In this document: one piece after another, positions 7,693 through 15,740 of the stretch
How positions within the stretch are numbered: the stretch's first letter is position 1
Layout of the letters: each line of letters begins with the position of its first letter
Assembly: GCA_023396045.1 (NCBI GenBank)
Contig: JAEWXD010000024.1
Location: 1-35,841 of the forward strand
Direction: 5' to 3'
From: Bacillota bacterium
GTDB taxonomy: Bacteria; Bacillota; Clostridia; Christensenellales; Aristaeellaceae
DNA: 35,841 nt
Notes under the pieces: generated by a model
The model's input: only the letters and a program-made list of their open reading frames with translations
Databases searched by the model: none
What the model was told of the DNA's origin: nothing
Program-made: the position numbers and the translations under genes

Positions 7693-8249
7693 TATACAGT
7701 CATGATTTCATCTATTTTTGTGGAGATGATACCATCGATTTTTTTTGTATATTCGTCTACTACTTTTTGCAATTCATCATTGCCTTTATGCATTTCATCT
7801 TCAGAAATGGCTTTGTCTTTTTCTAATTTCTTAATAGCATCCAAACCGTCTTTGCGAATGGAACGCAAAGCAACTTTGGCTTCTTCGCCTTCTTTTTTGG
7901 CAAGCTTAGAAAGATCTTTACGCCTTTCTTCGTTAAGTTCCGGGAAGATGAGGCGCACACATTTACCATCGTTATTTGGGTTTAAGCCCAGATCGCTTTG
8001 GTGAATGGCTTTTTCAATAAGAGCAACAGCTTTTGCATCCCAAGGGGTAATTTGCAAAATTCTTGCCTCTGGGGAAGAAATGGCTGCCATTTGGTTAATA
8101 GGTGTTTCCATACCATAATAGTCTACCTTAATGGAATCTAAAATAGCCGGGTTGGCACGGCCGGTGCGAATGTTGTTTAAATTGTGGTGCAAAGAACGAA
8201 TGGTTTTTTCCATTCTGGTTTTGCAATCTTCTATACATGGTTTATACAT
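7692..8249 (-). CDS. frr: Ribosome recycling factor
   Basis: With EF-G it splits the post-termination ribosome. 185 residues, the standard length. Characteristic blocks: MEKTIRSLHHNLNNIRTGRANPAILDSIKVDYYG, ISSPEARILQITPWD, SDLGLNPNNDGKCVRLIFPELNEERRKDLSKLAKKEGEEAKVALRSIRKD. It is the first gene of the operon, with ribosome binding site AGGAGGGA and the promoter described separately. Confidence 0.97.
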   Translation of the reverse strand: MYKPCIEDCKTRMEKTIRSLHHNLNNIRTGRANPAILDSIKVDYYGMETPINQMAAISSPEARILQITPWDAKAVALIEKAIHQSDLGLNPNNDGKCVRLIFPELNEERRKDLSKLAKKEGEEAKVALRSIRKDGLDAIKKLEKDKAISEDEMHKGNDELQKVVDEYTKKIDGIISTKIDEIMTV

Positions 8250-8288
8250 ACGAGTTCCCTCCTATTTATTTTATAATTGCTTCTATTT

Positions 8289-8317
8289 ATTCTACTGAAT
8301 TTTGGTAAGTTTTGCAA
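8289..8317 (-). promoter_or_regulatory. Promoter of the frr-uppS-cdsA operon
   Basis: On the minus strand TTGCAA (8312-8317), 17-bp spacer, TAGAAT (8289-8294), about 40 bases upstream of the frr ATG. Confidence 0.65.
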
Positions 8318-8369
8318 GAGAGAAAGCATAGGGAATATTTTGTAAATTCTTACTCTTTAATTGGAAAGC

Positions 8370-8392
8370 AAAAAAACAAGCCGCAAGGCTTG
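8370..8392 (-). terminator. Intrinsic terminator after trmL
   Basis: Minus-strand stem CAAGCC / GGCTTG with a TTGC loop followed by a T-run. It lies immediately after the trmL stop and ends the DUF308 - murC - trmL transcript before the frr promoter. Confidence 0.8.
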
Positions 8393-8393
8393 C

Positions 8394-8918
8394 TTATAGA
8401 TGGATATATTGCAACCAGTCTGCGTCTTGCTCTTCACGGCCTGTAAGTTCACCCTCCGACTCTAAATCAACAAAATTTAGTTGGCGCAAGGCTTCGTATA
8501 CCACAATACTTACGGCATTGCTAAGGTTTAGGCTACGCAATGTTTTACGCATGGGAATGCGAATAGCATTATTGTACATTTTTTCTATTAGATTTTCTGG
8601 TAAACCACGGGATTCACTGCCAAACACAAAGTAATCGCCATCTTGGTATTGCACATCGCTATGGCGTTTTTTTCCCTTGGTAGTAAGTAAAAACAACCTT
8701 GCACCTTTGTTTTTTTCTAAAAATTCACCAAAATCATCATAGTAGAAAATTTCCAATTTATCCCAATAATCAAGACCTGCACGACGCAGCTGTTTATCGG
8801 AAGTATCAAAGCCAAGGGGGCGAATAAGGTGCAACCTTGCACCGGTTACAGCACAAGTTCTGGAAATATTGCCGGTGTTGGCAGGCATTTCCGGGTTATA
8901 AAGTACAATGTTCAGCAT
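8394..8918 (-). CDS. trmL: tRNA (cytidine/uridine-34-2'-O)-methyltransferase, SPOUT family
   Basis: TrmL (YibK) methylates the 2'-O of the wobble base of tRNA-Leu isoacceptors. 174 residues, slightly longer than the usual ~155. Starts MLNIVLYNPEMPANTGNISRTCAVTGARLHLI (motif 1). FVFGSESRGLPENLI is motif 2 and IPMRKTLRSLNLSNAVSIVVYEALRQL is motif 3, which forms the trefoil-knot SAM site. The last ~20 residues are acidic and not conserved. It overlaps the end of murC by 7 bases, so it is co-translated. A tRNA-Leu(UAA), a possible substrate, lies 3.4 kb away, probably by coincidence. Confidence 0.92.
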   Translation of the reverse strand: MLNIVLYNPEMPANTGNISRTCAVTGARLHLIRPLGFDTSDKQLRRAGLDYWDKLEIFYYDDFGEFLEKNKGARLFLLTTKGKKRHSDVQYQDGDYFVFGSESRGLPENLIEKMYNNAIRIPMRKTLRSLNLSNAVSIVVYEALRQLNFVDLESEGELTGREEQDADWLQYIHL

Positions 8919-10309
8919 TCTTTTTTACCTAAGTGTTTTTCCATTTGTATATTCAGCTTATTGATATCCCCGCAACCCATGGTAAGCACAAGGTCGCCCT
9001 CTTGCCAATGGTTAATAAGATAATTTTCACAATCATCAAAGGTAGGGGTATAGGCTACGGGAATGCCTTCTTTTTCCATAGCGTGCACAATATCCAGTGC
9101 GTGAATATCACCGAGGTCTACTTCCCTTGCGGCACAAATATCGGTAACAAGGGTAATATCTGCCGGTTCTGTACAATGAATATAGTCTTTAAAGAGCCTT
9201 TTTACCCTACTATACGTATGGGGTTGCATTACTGCCCAAAGCCTGTTGTGTGGCTGCATTTTGGCAGTTTGCAACACTTGCAGCATTTCTTCCGGATTAT
9301 GACCATAGTCATGGTATACTTTTACGCCATCGTATGTGCCGGTAAGTTCAAAACGTCGATGTACGCCTGCAAAGGCACTTAAGGATTTTACGAGAGCTTC
9401 TTTATTTGCTTGCAATACCATGCCTGTTGCGTAGGTTGCCAAAGCATCCAATATTTGAACTTTACCGGGTATAGAAAGCTGTATATAGGCTTCTTCTATG
9501 CCATTGTGCATAACTGTAAAGCCGGCACAGCCTTCTTTATTAAAACCAATATTGCTTGGATAATAGTGATTTGTGTTTTCAAAGCCAAAGAATACATAGT
9601 TTGCATGTTCCTGCGCTAATTTTTTGGCACGAGGGTCGTCGCCACAGGCTACTACCCAACCATCATTTGGTAGTTTGTTTAAGAAGGCACGAAAACTGTT
9701 TTCTATGTCGTCTATATCTTTATAAAAATCCAAATGATCTTCTTTTATGTTGAGCAATACGGCAATTCGTGGGTTCATACTCATAAAGCTTGCGTTAAAT
9801 TCACAAGCCTCTGCCACAAACAAATCTTGACTACCAAGCCTGGTGCTACCGCCTATACTGTCTACCATGCCGCCAATATGTACACTGGGGTTAAGGCCAC
9901 AATCTACCAAGCTTTGTGCAATCATACCACTGGTTGTGGTTTTTCCATGGGTGCCTGCCACACAAATGCTACAAGCATAATGCTCCATAAGCTGCCCCAA
10001 AAGCTCTTTACGCTCCATACCGGGTATAGAAAGTTCCTTGGCACGCACACGCTCTACATTACTTTCTGCAATGGCAGCCGTATAAATTAAGAGATCTGCA
10101 CCATCTACATTAGAAGCGGAGTGCCCCACCGTAACCTGTATGCCTTGCTTTCTTAGCATATCTACGATATAGCTCTCCGCTCCGTCTGAGCCACGCACAA
10201 TGTAGCCCAATTGCACCAACATTTCGGCAAGGCCACTCATACTGGAGCCACCTATGCCTACCATGTGGATTATTTTGTGCTTAAAATCTCTTATATGAAT
10301 TTGGTTCAT
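8912..10309 (-). CDS. murC: UDP-N-acetylmuramate--L-alanine ligase
   Basis: Adds the first amino acid of the peptidoglycan stem peptide in the cytoplasm. 465 residues, full length. N-terminal Rossmann domain with HMVGIGGSSMSGLAEML. The ATP P-loop GTHGKTTTS is at about 119-127. The central domain has EACEFNASFMSMNPRIAVLLNIKEDHLDFY, and the C-terminal domain has AGVHRRFELTGTYDGVKVYHDYGHNPEE and WAVMQPHTYSR. In this last block the His/Tyr/Gly pattern is typical of MurC. It follows the DUF308-like gene by 18 bases and overlaps trmL. Confidence 0.97.
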   Translation of the reverse strand: MNQIHIRDFKHKIIHMVGIGGSSMSGLAEMLVQLGYIVRGSDGAESYIVDMLRKQGIQVTVGHSASNVDGADLLIYTAAIAESNVERVRAKELSIPGMERKELLGQLMEHYACSICVAGTHGKTTTSGMIAQSLVDCGLNPSVHIGGMVDSIGGSTRLGSQDLFVAEACEFNASFMSMNPRIAVLLNIKEDHLDFYKDIDDIENSFRAFLNKLPNDGWVVACGDDPRAKKLAQEHANYVFFGFENTNHYYPSNIGFNKEGCAGFTVMHNGIEEAYIQLSIPGKVQILDALATYATGMVLQANKEALVKSLSAFAGVHRRFELTGTYDGVKVYHDYGHNPEEMLQVLQTAKMQPHNRLWAVMQPHTYSRVKRLFKDYIHCTEPADITLVTDICAAREVDLGDIHALDIVHAMEKEGIPVAYTPTFDDCENYLINHWQEGDLVLTMGCGDINKLNIQMEKHLGKKEC

Positions 10310-10327
10310 ACAAAAGCTTCCTTATTT

Positions 10328-11098
10328 TTATTCTTCGGTAATTTCTTCTACTGCTTCAGTTATTTCATCTGCCGTTTTTGTAGCAGTTTCCTCAACTTCA
10401 GTGGTGGCTTCGGCAACTTCTTCGGTTGCTTCTTCTACTTCCGCTTGCTTTTCATTTACTTTTTCTACCACTTCATTGATGGTGTTTTTCACACCTTCAA
10501 AAGTGCTGGTAAACAATTGCTCGTTAATAACAATACCATCTTTTTTTACTTTTTCTCTATCAAAGCCGGCACGGTTTAAAAGCAAATCACAGAATACTTG
10601 CGCAAGACCGGCTATGATTAAAGAAATACCGGTAAAAATCATTCTGGCTTTTACAGAAGCACCAAATACATGGAAAAGTAAAATAACAGCCAATACCGCA
10701 AGCACACAAGCGGCTACCAATACCAAGCTCCAGTTTTTAAAATCTGCTTTTTTAAGTTCAAAAGCATATTGTACCAGATAAAAACTGAACAGGATAATTA
10801 CAATACCAAAGATGGTAGAAGCCATATTTTGCAACAAGGCAGAGTTAATAATAAAATACAAGCCTGCTGCAGTAAAACTTAAACCAATTACCAAACGATT
10901 GCCAATTTCGTGGCCATCGTTGGTAAAGTAGCCAATAACATGGAACAACCCAAATACTACTGCTACTAAGCCAATCACCCACATTAAAGCAGTAAGCAAG
11001 CCGGTAGGGAAGATAACAAATAAGATACCAAGCACACAAGCAAGCAATGCTAAATTCTTAGGATCACTAAAATTAAAGTTTTTTATTTTTTCTAACAT
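10328..11098 (-). CDS. DUF308/HdeD-like multi-span membrane protein with acidic tail
   Basis: 256 residues. The N-terminal ~170 residues hold about six hydrophobic spans arranged as pairs (LALLACVLGILFVIFPTGLL, MWVIGLVAVVFGLFHVIGYF, and so on), the pattern of HdeD/DUF308 membrane proteins. A C-terminal tail of about 50 residues is very rich in Glu, Thr, Ala and Val (repeats of the type EEATEEVAEATTEVEE), low in complexity and probably a helical or disordered cytoplasmic region. Function is unknown, and E. coli HdeD is linked to acid resistance. It is the first gene of the operon with murC and trmL, so it may be expressed with wall synthesis. Confidence 0.75.
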   Translation of the reverse strand: MLEKIKNFNFSDPKNLALLACVLGILFVIFPTGLLTALMWVIGLVAVVFGLFHVIGYFTNDGHEIGNRLVIGLSFTAAGLYFIINSALLQNMASTIFGIVIILFSFYLVQYAFELKKADFKNWSLVLVAACVLAVLAVILLFHVFGASVKARMIFTGISLIIAGLAQVFCDLLLNRAGFDREKVKKDGIVINEQLFTSTFEGVKNTINEVVEKVNEKQAEVEEATEEVAEATTEVEETATKTADEITEAVEEITEE

Positions 11099-11128
11099 AT
11101 CAATTTCCTCCTAAATAATATATATATT

Positions 11129-11157
11129 ATTATAAATGACCAACTATTATTTTGCAA
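11129..11157 (-). promoter_or_regulatory. Promoter of the DUF308 - murC - trmL operon
   Basis: Minus strand TTGCAA (11152-11157), 17-bp spacer, perfect TATAAT (11129-11134). The gene start is 31 bases downstream of the -10, behind TAGGAGGAAA. Confidence 0.7.
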
Positions 11158-11170
11158 GTAAAACAAGGTT

Positions 11171-11953
11171 CTAAATAGGCTTAGTTGGCATTATTTCACC
11201 ATTTTTTACAATTATAAGCGTTTGTGGCATTTGCGTCTGTAACTCTGCTTGCGCTTGCATAAATTGCACAATATCTTGTGTATTTGCAAATTCCATGGCT
11301 TGCAGGGCATTGTTTTGTATATGCAAAGCCACGAAGCGATTGTTTTGTGTTTGCAATACTATAGCGCTATGTAAACTTTTTACTTCCAATTCATTTTGTG
11401 CAAACACTTGCCAAAGGCCAATATTTTCTTGCTTTGAAAATACTATGCCACTTTTTAAAAAATGTTGCTGAATTTGTTTTATAAGCGCCTCTTTGTTTAA
11501 AACTTGCAATTTATCTAACACAATGGGCGAAAACAAACTCACAAAATCCTGCACAGTACGGCCTTGTAAATGGGCTTGTTTTACTTGTTCTTCCCCTTCT
11601 GCCGGTGCGCTCTCTGCTTTATTTTGTACCATCATCTGATCTGCAAAAAGCAAGTACGAAAATGCATTTGCCTGTAATTGGTTGGCTTTGCCTTCTGTTT
11701 CTGTGCCGCCGAGCACATAATTTACAGCCTCTTGGCTAACACCATTATTTATAAGCTGTTGGCAAAATTCAAAACGGGTTTCTTTTGCATGGATATCGAG
11801 TTCCTTTTGTGGTGGCGCTATACTTGCTTGTGGTGCTTGCGTTACTGCCGATACCGTAGCGTTTACCACTTTGCGCACAATGGGCATGGTTTGTGCAATA
11901 CCGGTGCCTACAAGCACAAGCATAGCCACGGAAACAATAATAAACTTTTTCAT
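11171..11953 (-). CDS. Secreted protein of unknown function
   Basis: 260 residues from the ATG at 11953, chosen because AGGAGG stands five bases before it. A GTG two codons further upstream overlaps the ribosome binding site. The N-terminus MKKFIIVSVAMLVLVGTGIAQTMP is a signal peptide with likely cleavage after GIA. There is no lipobox Cys. The mature part is rich in Gln and Ala, mostly helical in look, with no motif I recognise. It contains KELDIHAKETRFEFCQQLINNGVSQEAVNYVLGGTETEGKA near residue 50. A segment around residues 155-200 (FSKQENIGLWQVFAQNELEVKSLHSAIVLQTQNNRFVALHIQNNALQAM) looks like a beta-rich domain. It is monocistronic. Confidence 0.7.
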   Translation of the reverse strand: MKKFIIVSVAMLVLVGTGIAQTMPIVRKVVNATVSAVTQAPQASIAPPQKELDIHAKETRFEFCQQLINNGVSQEAVNYVLGGTETEGKANQLQANAFSYLLFADQMMVQNKAESAPAEGEEQVKQAHLQGRTVQDFVSLFSPIVLDKLQVLNKEALIKQIQQHFLKSGIVFSKQENIGLWQVFAQNELEVKSLHSAIVLQTQNNRFVALHIQNNALQAMEFANTQDIVQFMQAQAELQTQMPQTLIIVKNGEIMPTKPI

Positions 11954-12347
11954 ACACACCTCCTACATGCAATGAACGAACAACAACGCTCGCGTATTCC
12001 CCAAGGAATTGTTCACATGTGTAGAATATTATACACAAATATTACGAAAAAGAAATAAATTCTTTGCAAAAAATATATGCTTCCGACGTAAGTCCTCTTA
12101 TAAAATAAGATTATTGGCTATTTTAATAAAATAATTTGTTACAAATCAAGTACAAAATAAATGGAAATTTTGTTTTGAGATAGAATAACACGCTTAGCAC
12201 ATTCATAACAAAGTATTTTTCTTTTGTATATTCCATACAATAAAGTTTGGCGCCGTAAAATATTTTTATAAAAAATTATAAAAAATACTTGCATTTTAAA
12301 ATAATTTAGTGTAGAATACATAACTGTTCAGTATTGTTACTGACCTC
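11954..12347. other. Intergenic region upstream of the secreted protein and tRNA-Leu
   Basis: No gene is seen. Near the left end, an inverted repeat TGTGTA - 8 bases - TACACA (12018-12037) overlaps a minus-strand TATAAT that could be the -10 of the secreted-protein gene, so it may be an operator. The middle is AT-rich and featureless. The right end carries the tRNA-Leu promoter. Confidence 0.5.
12289..12317 (+). promoter_or_regulatory. Promoter of tRNA-Leu
   Basis: TTGCAT (12289-12294), 17-bp spacer, TAGAAT (12312-12317). The tRNA starts 31 bases downstream. Confidence 0.65.
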
Positions 12348-12434
12348 GCTGAAGTGATGGAATAGGCAGACATCCGGGATTTAAAATCCCGTGGGCGCAA
12401 GCCCGTGCGGGTTCAAGTCCCGCCTTCAGCACCA
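12348..12434 (+). tRNA. tRNA-Leu (anticodon UAA)
   Basis: Acceptor stem GCTGAAG / CTTCAGC, encoded discriminator A and CCA end. The anticodon stem is CGGGA/TCCCG with loop TTTAAAA, so the anticodon TAA is at 12382-12384. It has a long class II variable arm (GTGGGCGCAAGCCCGTG) as expected for Leu, and a T-loop GTTCAAGTC. Confidence 0.97.
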
Positions 12435-12436
12435 AC

Positions 12437-12471
12437 AAAACGCTTGTACATACTGCAAGCGTTTTATTTTT
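12437..12471 (+). terminator. Intrinsic terminator after tRNA-Leu
   Basis: Stem AAAACGCTTG / CAAGCGTTTT with a 9-base loop and a following T-run. It ends just before the TtcA-like gene, so read-through or a further promoter must supply that gene. Confidence 0.75.
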
Positions 12472-12487
12472 GATAAAAGAGGAAACT

Positions 12488-13207
12488 ATGAAAACCACAC
12501 TCGGTTGTATTCGTAAAGCAGATAAAGACTTTCATTTAATAGAAGACGGCGACAAAATCGCCATTGGCCTTTCCGGCGGTAAAGATAGCATTTTACTTGT
12601 GCATGCGCTTTCCAAATATCGCATGTTTAGCAATAAGAATTTTAGCATACATGCCTTTACCATACGCAGTGGCTATGGTGAATTTAATTGTGATAAACTA
12701 CGCGCCTTATGCGAAAGCTATAATGTACCCTACACGGTGCACGATACACAAATGTATGATATTATTTTTAACATTCGCAAAGAAAAAAACCCTTGTTCTC
12801 TATGTGCAAAAATGCGCCGCGGTATTTTGTGCGACCTTGCCAAAGCGGCGGGTTGCAATAAAATTGCACTTGGCCATCACAGGGATGATGCGGTAGAAAC
12901 CCTGCTTATGAGCCTTTTGTACGAAGGCCGCTTACACACCTTTGCCCCTAAAAGCTATATGAGCAGAAGCGACATTACCGTTATTCGCCCCTTAATTTAT
13001 TTGCCGGAAGCACATATTATACATTTAAAATGCGCTCTACAAATGCCGGTAGAAAAAAACACCTGCCCTGTGGATGGGCAAACCGGTAGGCAACAAACCA
13101 AAGAACTGATACAAACGCTTACAAAAAATTACCCCAAAATACAAGAACGTGTTTTACATGCATTACAAAACTATAAAACAGGCTCCCTTTGGGAAAAGGA
13201 GGAATAG
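12488..13207 (+). CDS. TtcA-like PP-loop tRNA 2-thiolation enzyme
   Basis: 239 residues from the ATG behind GAGGAAAC. An upstream in-frame ATG at 12470 sits in the terminator T-run and has no ribosome site. The PP-loop SGGKDS (29-34) binds and adenylates ATP. CSLC (Cys102 and Cys105) and a third Cys in NTCPVDG near the end match the three Cys that hold the Fe-S cluster in TtcA. GHHRDDAVETLLM is the second family block. TtcA makes 2-thiocytidine at tRNA position 32. Many Bacillota carry relatives of uncertain specificity, so I give the family and not a firm name. It is followed by mnmG after 3 bases, a pairing of two tRNA-modification genes. Confidence 0.88.
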   Translation: MKTTLGCIRKADKDFHLIEDGDKIAIGLSGGKDSILLVHALSKYRMFSNKNFSIHAFTIRSGYGEFNCDKLRALCESYNVPYTVHDTQMYDIIFNIRKEKNPCSLCAKMRRGILCDLAKAAGCNKIALGHHRDDAVETLLMSLLYEGRLHTFAPKSYMSRSDITVIRPLIYLPEAHIIHLKCALQMPVEKNTCPVDGQTGRQQTKELIQTLTKNYPKIQERVLHALQNYKTGSLWEKEE

Positions 13208-13210
13208 CCC

Positions 13211-15049
13211 TTGTTTGAAAGAAAATTTGATATTGTAGTGATTGGTGGCGGCCATGCCGGTATAGAAGCTGCCCTTGCCGGTGCAAGACTTGGCATGAAC
13301 ACCTTACTACTTACCTTAAGCATAGACGGTATCGGCCTTATGCCCTGCAACCCCTCCATAGGTGGCACAGGCAAAGGCCATTTGGTGCGTGAAATAGATG
13401 CATTGGGTGGCCAAATGGGCCTTACCGCAGACAGTGTTACCTTGCAAAGCCGTATGCTGAACCGAGGCAAAGGTCCTGCCGTGCATAGTTTGCGTGCCCA
13501 AGCCGATAAGTTTGCCTATCAAAAGGAAATGCAAAATACGCTCATGAGCACCGAAAATATGACCGTTTGGCAGGCAGAAGCTACTGAAATATTAACCAAG
13601 GGCAATACCGTATATGGTGTAAAAGTTGCCTCTGGTGATGTTGTACATTGCCAAGCAGTTGTTGCCTGCTGTGGTGTATACCTCAACAGCCGCATATTGA
13701 TTGGCGACTATGTGCGTGAATGTGGCCCCCAAGGTTTAGGCAATGCCAAAAGCTTAAGCAAAAATCTAATGGACTTAGGCTTCGGCCTACGCCGTTTTAA
13801 AACCGGTACACCTGCCAGAATTGATGTGCGCTCTATTGATTGGGATGAAATGGAAGCCCAAGCCGGTGATGAACCACCTGTGCCCTTCTCATTTATGACC
13901 GAAAAATCCATAAAGAACTCTGCCTTATGCTACCTAACCTATACCAACGAAGAAACCCATAAAATTATTTTAGATAACATTCACTTAAGCCCCATGCACA
14001 GCGGTTTAATACAGGCTACAGGCACACGCTATTGCCCCAGTATAGAAGATAAAATCGTTCGCTTTGCTGATAAGGACAGGCACCAACTGTTTATGGAGCC
14101 CGAGGGCAAACATAGCCAAGAGTGGTATGCGCAAGGCCTGTCTACCTGCTTACCCGAATGGGTACAATGGAAAATGTATCGCACCATACCGGGCCTACGC
14201 CGTGCAGTGCTCACTCGCCCCGCCTATGCTATTGAATACGATTGTATAGACCCCTTGGGTCTTGATGTACGCCTTGCTGCCAAACACTTGGAAGGAATGT
14301 TTCTTGCCGGGCAGCTCAACGGTACTTCCGGCTATGAAGAAGCAGCATCCCAAGGTTTAGTGGCGGGTATGAATGCCGTGCAATACATCAAAGGTAAAGA
14401 CCCTCTCATTTTAACTCGCGACAACTCCTACCTTGGTGTTTTGATAGACGACCTTACCACCAAAGGTACCAACGAGCCTTACCGTATTATGACAGGCCGC
14501 GTGGAGCATAGACTTTCCTTACGCCAGGACAACGCAGACCTTCGACTTACAGAGCTAAGCTACAACATAGGCTTGGCAAGCGAAGCCCGTATGCGCAGAA
14601 CCAATGAAAAACGCGAGCAAAGCCATGCACTTACCTCACTTTTGCAAACCGCACGTGTAAAAATGCCAAATGAAATTGATATAGCACACAGTGTAAGCTA
14701 TGCCCCTGCCACTTTGCTCAAAAGGCCAGACATGGATCCTGAAGCCATAAAGGCGCAAATACCGGAGCTGGCAAATTTTAGAGAAGATGCCATAGAGCAA
14801 AGCATTCTAAACATTCGTTATGAAGGCTACCTGAAACGCGAGCAAGAACAAATTGCACGCACGCAAGCCATGGAAGAAAAGCGCTTGCCTAAGGATATAG
14901 ACTATGCCAGTATAGATGGCCTGCGTTTAGAAGCAAGGCAAAAGCTCAACCAATTCAGACCCTACTCCGTTGGCCAAGCCAGCCGTATAAGCGGTGTAAG
15001 CCCATCGGATATTGCAGTGCTGTTGGTATGGCTCAAACGCAATAAATAA
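13211..15049 (+). CDS. mnmG: tRNA uridine-5-carboxymethylaminomethyl(34) synthesis enzyme MnmG (GidA)
   Basis: With MnmE it installs the cmnm5 group on wobble U of tRNAs, using FAD. 612 residues, close to the usual 620-630. The N-terminal FAD dinucleotide fold is FDIVVIGGGHAGIEAALAGARLG. MPCNPSIGGTGKGHLVREIDALGG and LNRGKGPAVHSLRAQADK are the GidA signatures, and CGVYLNSRILIGDY follows. LAGQLNGTSGYEEAASQGLVAGMNA is the second signature, and the C-terminal helical domain is complete. The start is TTG with AAGGAGG eight bases upstream, and no better codon is near. It is co-transcribed with the TtcA-like gene. Confidence 0.96.
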   Translation: MFERKFDIVVIGGGHAGIEAALAGARLGMNTLLLTLSIDGIGLMPCNPSIGGTGKGHLVREIDALGGQMGLTADSVTLQSRMLNRGKGPAVHSLRAQADKFAYQKEMQNTLMSTENMTVWQAEATEILTKGNTVYGVKVASGDVVHCQAVVACCGVYLNSRILIGDYVRECGPQGLGNAKSLSKNLMDLGFGLRRFKTGTPARIDVRSIDWDEMEAQAGDEPPVPFSFMTEKSIKNSALCYLTYTNEETHKIILDNIHLSPMHSGLIQATGTRYCPSIEDKIVRFADKDRHQLFMEPEGKHSQEWYAQGLSTCLPEWVQWKMYRTIPGLRRAVLTRPAYAIEYDCIDPLGLDVRLAAKHLEGMFLAGQLNGTSGYEEAASQGLVAGMNAVQYIKGKDPLILTRDNSYLGVLIDDLTTKGTNEPYRIMTGRVEHRLSLRQDNADLRLTELSYNIGLASEARMRRTNEKREQSHALTSLLQTARVKMPNEIDIAHSVSYAPATLLKRPDMDPEAIKAQIPELANFREDAIEQSILNIRYEGYLKREQEQIARTQAMEEKRLPKDIDYASIDGLRLEARQKLNQFRPYSVGQASRISGVSPSDIAVLLVWLKRNK

Positions 15050-15065
15050 TGATAATATACATTAC

Positions 15066-15092
15066 AATCCACCAAGTTGGTGGATTATTTTA
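15066..15092 (+). terminator. Intrinsic terminator after mnmG
   Basis: Stem AATCCACCA / TGGTGGATT with an AGT loop and the T-rich tail ATTTTATT, 17 bases after the mnmG stop. Confidence 0.75.
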
Positions 15093-15111
15093 TTGCAAAC
15101 AAATACACCCT

Positions 15112-15277
15112 CTAATGTGTAAGAGAGTGTACGCTTTCATAGGTTTTATACAACATGCCAATTGGCATGACAATTGTGGGGAATGTATACATTGTATACC
15201 ATTCTTTGTAAACTTGCTTATAGTATAGGTCTGGCTACAGCATTTACAATTTTTAATACATTTTCCTTTACTTCCAT
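15112..15277 (-). pseudogene. Possible small gene, frameshifted (or leader peptide)
   Basis: Behind a ribosome binding site AGGAG (15287-15291), an ATG opens a 19-residue peptide MEVKENVLKIVNAVARPIL that stops at 15218. If one changes frame just before that stop, the reading continues as YYKQVYKEWYTMYTFPTIVM... to a TAG at 15112, giving a plausible protein of about 52 residues. I cannot tell whether this is a decayed gene, a true 19-residue peptide or chance. No homology is recognised. Confidence 0.3.
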
Positions 15278-15627
15278 GTTTCAATTCTCCTAACATAAAA
15301 CAATTGGCAAACGTGCCGAATCTTATCTACCCCAACGAGTTTGAAACGAAACATTATTTTATGCTTTTTTATAAAAACATTTTGGTTTTTTTGTTTGCAA
15401 AACTAAAAAAGCTATAAAAAACACATCCTTAATTGTGGTATATACTCCCTTCACTGTGCAAAGCAAAGAGAGTATATAAAATACAGTTATGAATTAACGA
15501 TGAAATATGTGAAAATGTACAGACCAGAAGTACTAAAAGGTGTGAAATGAGAAACACTAAAATGCAGAATACACGAATGGTATGAATAGAAAAAAGTTGG
15601 GAACAGAAGTATGAAAGCACAAACAAA

Positions 15628-15663
15628 ATGGATGCCTCCTGTTTGTTACAGGAAAGCATCCAT
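15628..15663. repeat. Imperfect inverted repeat (hairpin)
   Basis: Outer arms ATGGATGC / GCATCCAT and inner arms TCCTGT / ACAGGA around a TTGTT loop, giving 14 pairs with a small asymmetric bulge. It is not followed by a T-run on either strand, so it is not an obvious terminator. It may belong to a degenerate mobile or non-autonomous element. Confidence 0.6.
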
Positions 15664-15740
15664 ATCTTCCATTCAGTTTTTCTATGTGTCCAGTTTTTGG
15701 GGTATATATCACTCACAGCAGGGCTTGTTGAAACTTTATA

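Larger units (their letters stand above)
15050..15740. other. 690-base region between mnmG and murG without a clear intact gene
   Basis: It holds the mnmG terminator, a small frameshifted reading frame on the minus strand (15112-15277), an AT-rich stretch, and a 36-base imperfect inverted repeat at 15628-15663. Near 15700 is a segment (tatataccccaaaaactgg on the minus strand) that resembles the tips of IS3-type elements. No transposase is recognisable. Confidence 0.5.

Noticed and set aside
15429..15716. 95-codon hydrophobic minus-strand frame downstream of murG
   Set aside because: It starts inside the IS-end-like segment, runs across the inverted repeat, lacks a ribosome site and has no recognisable domain.
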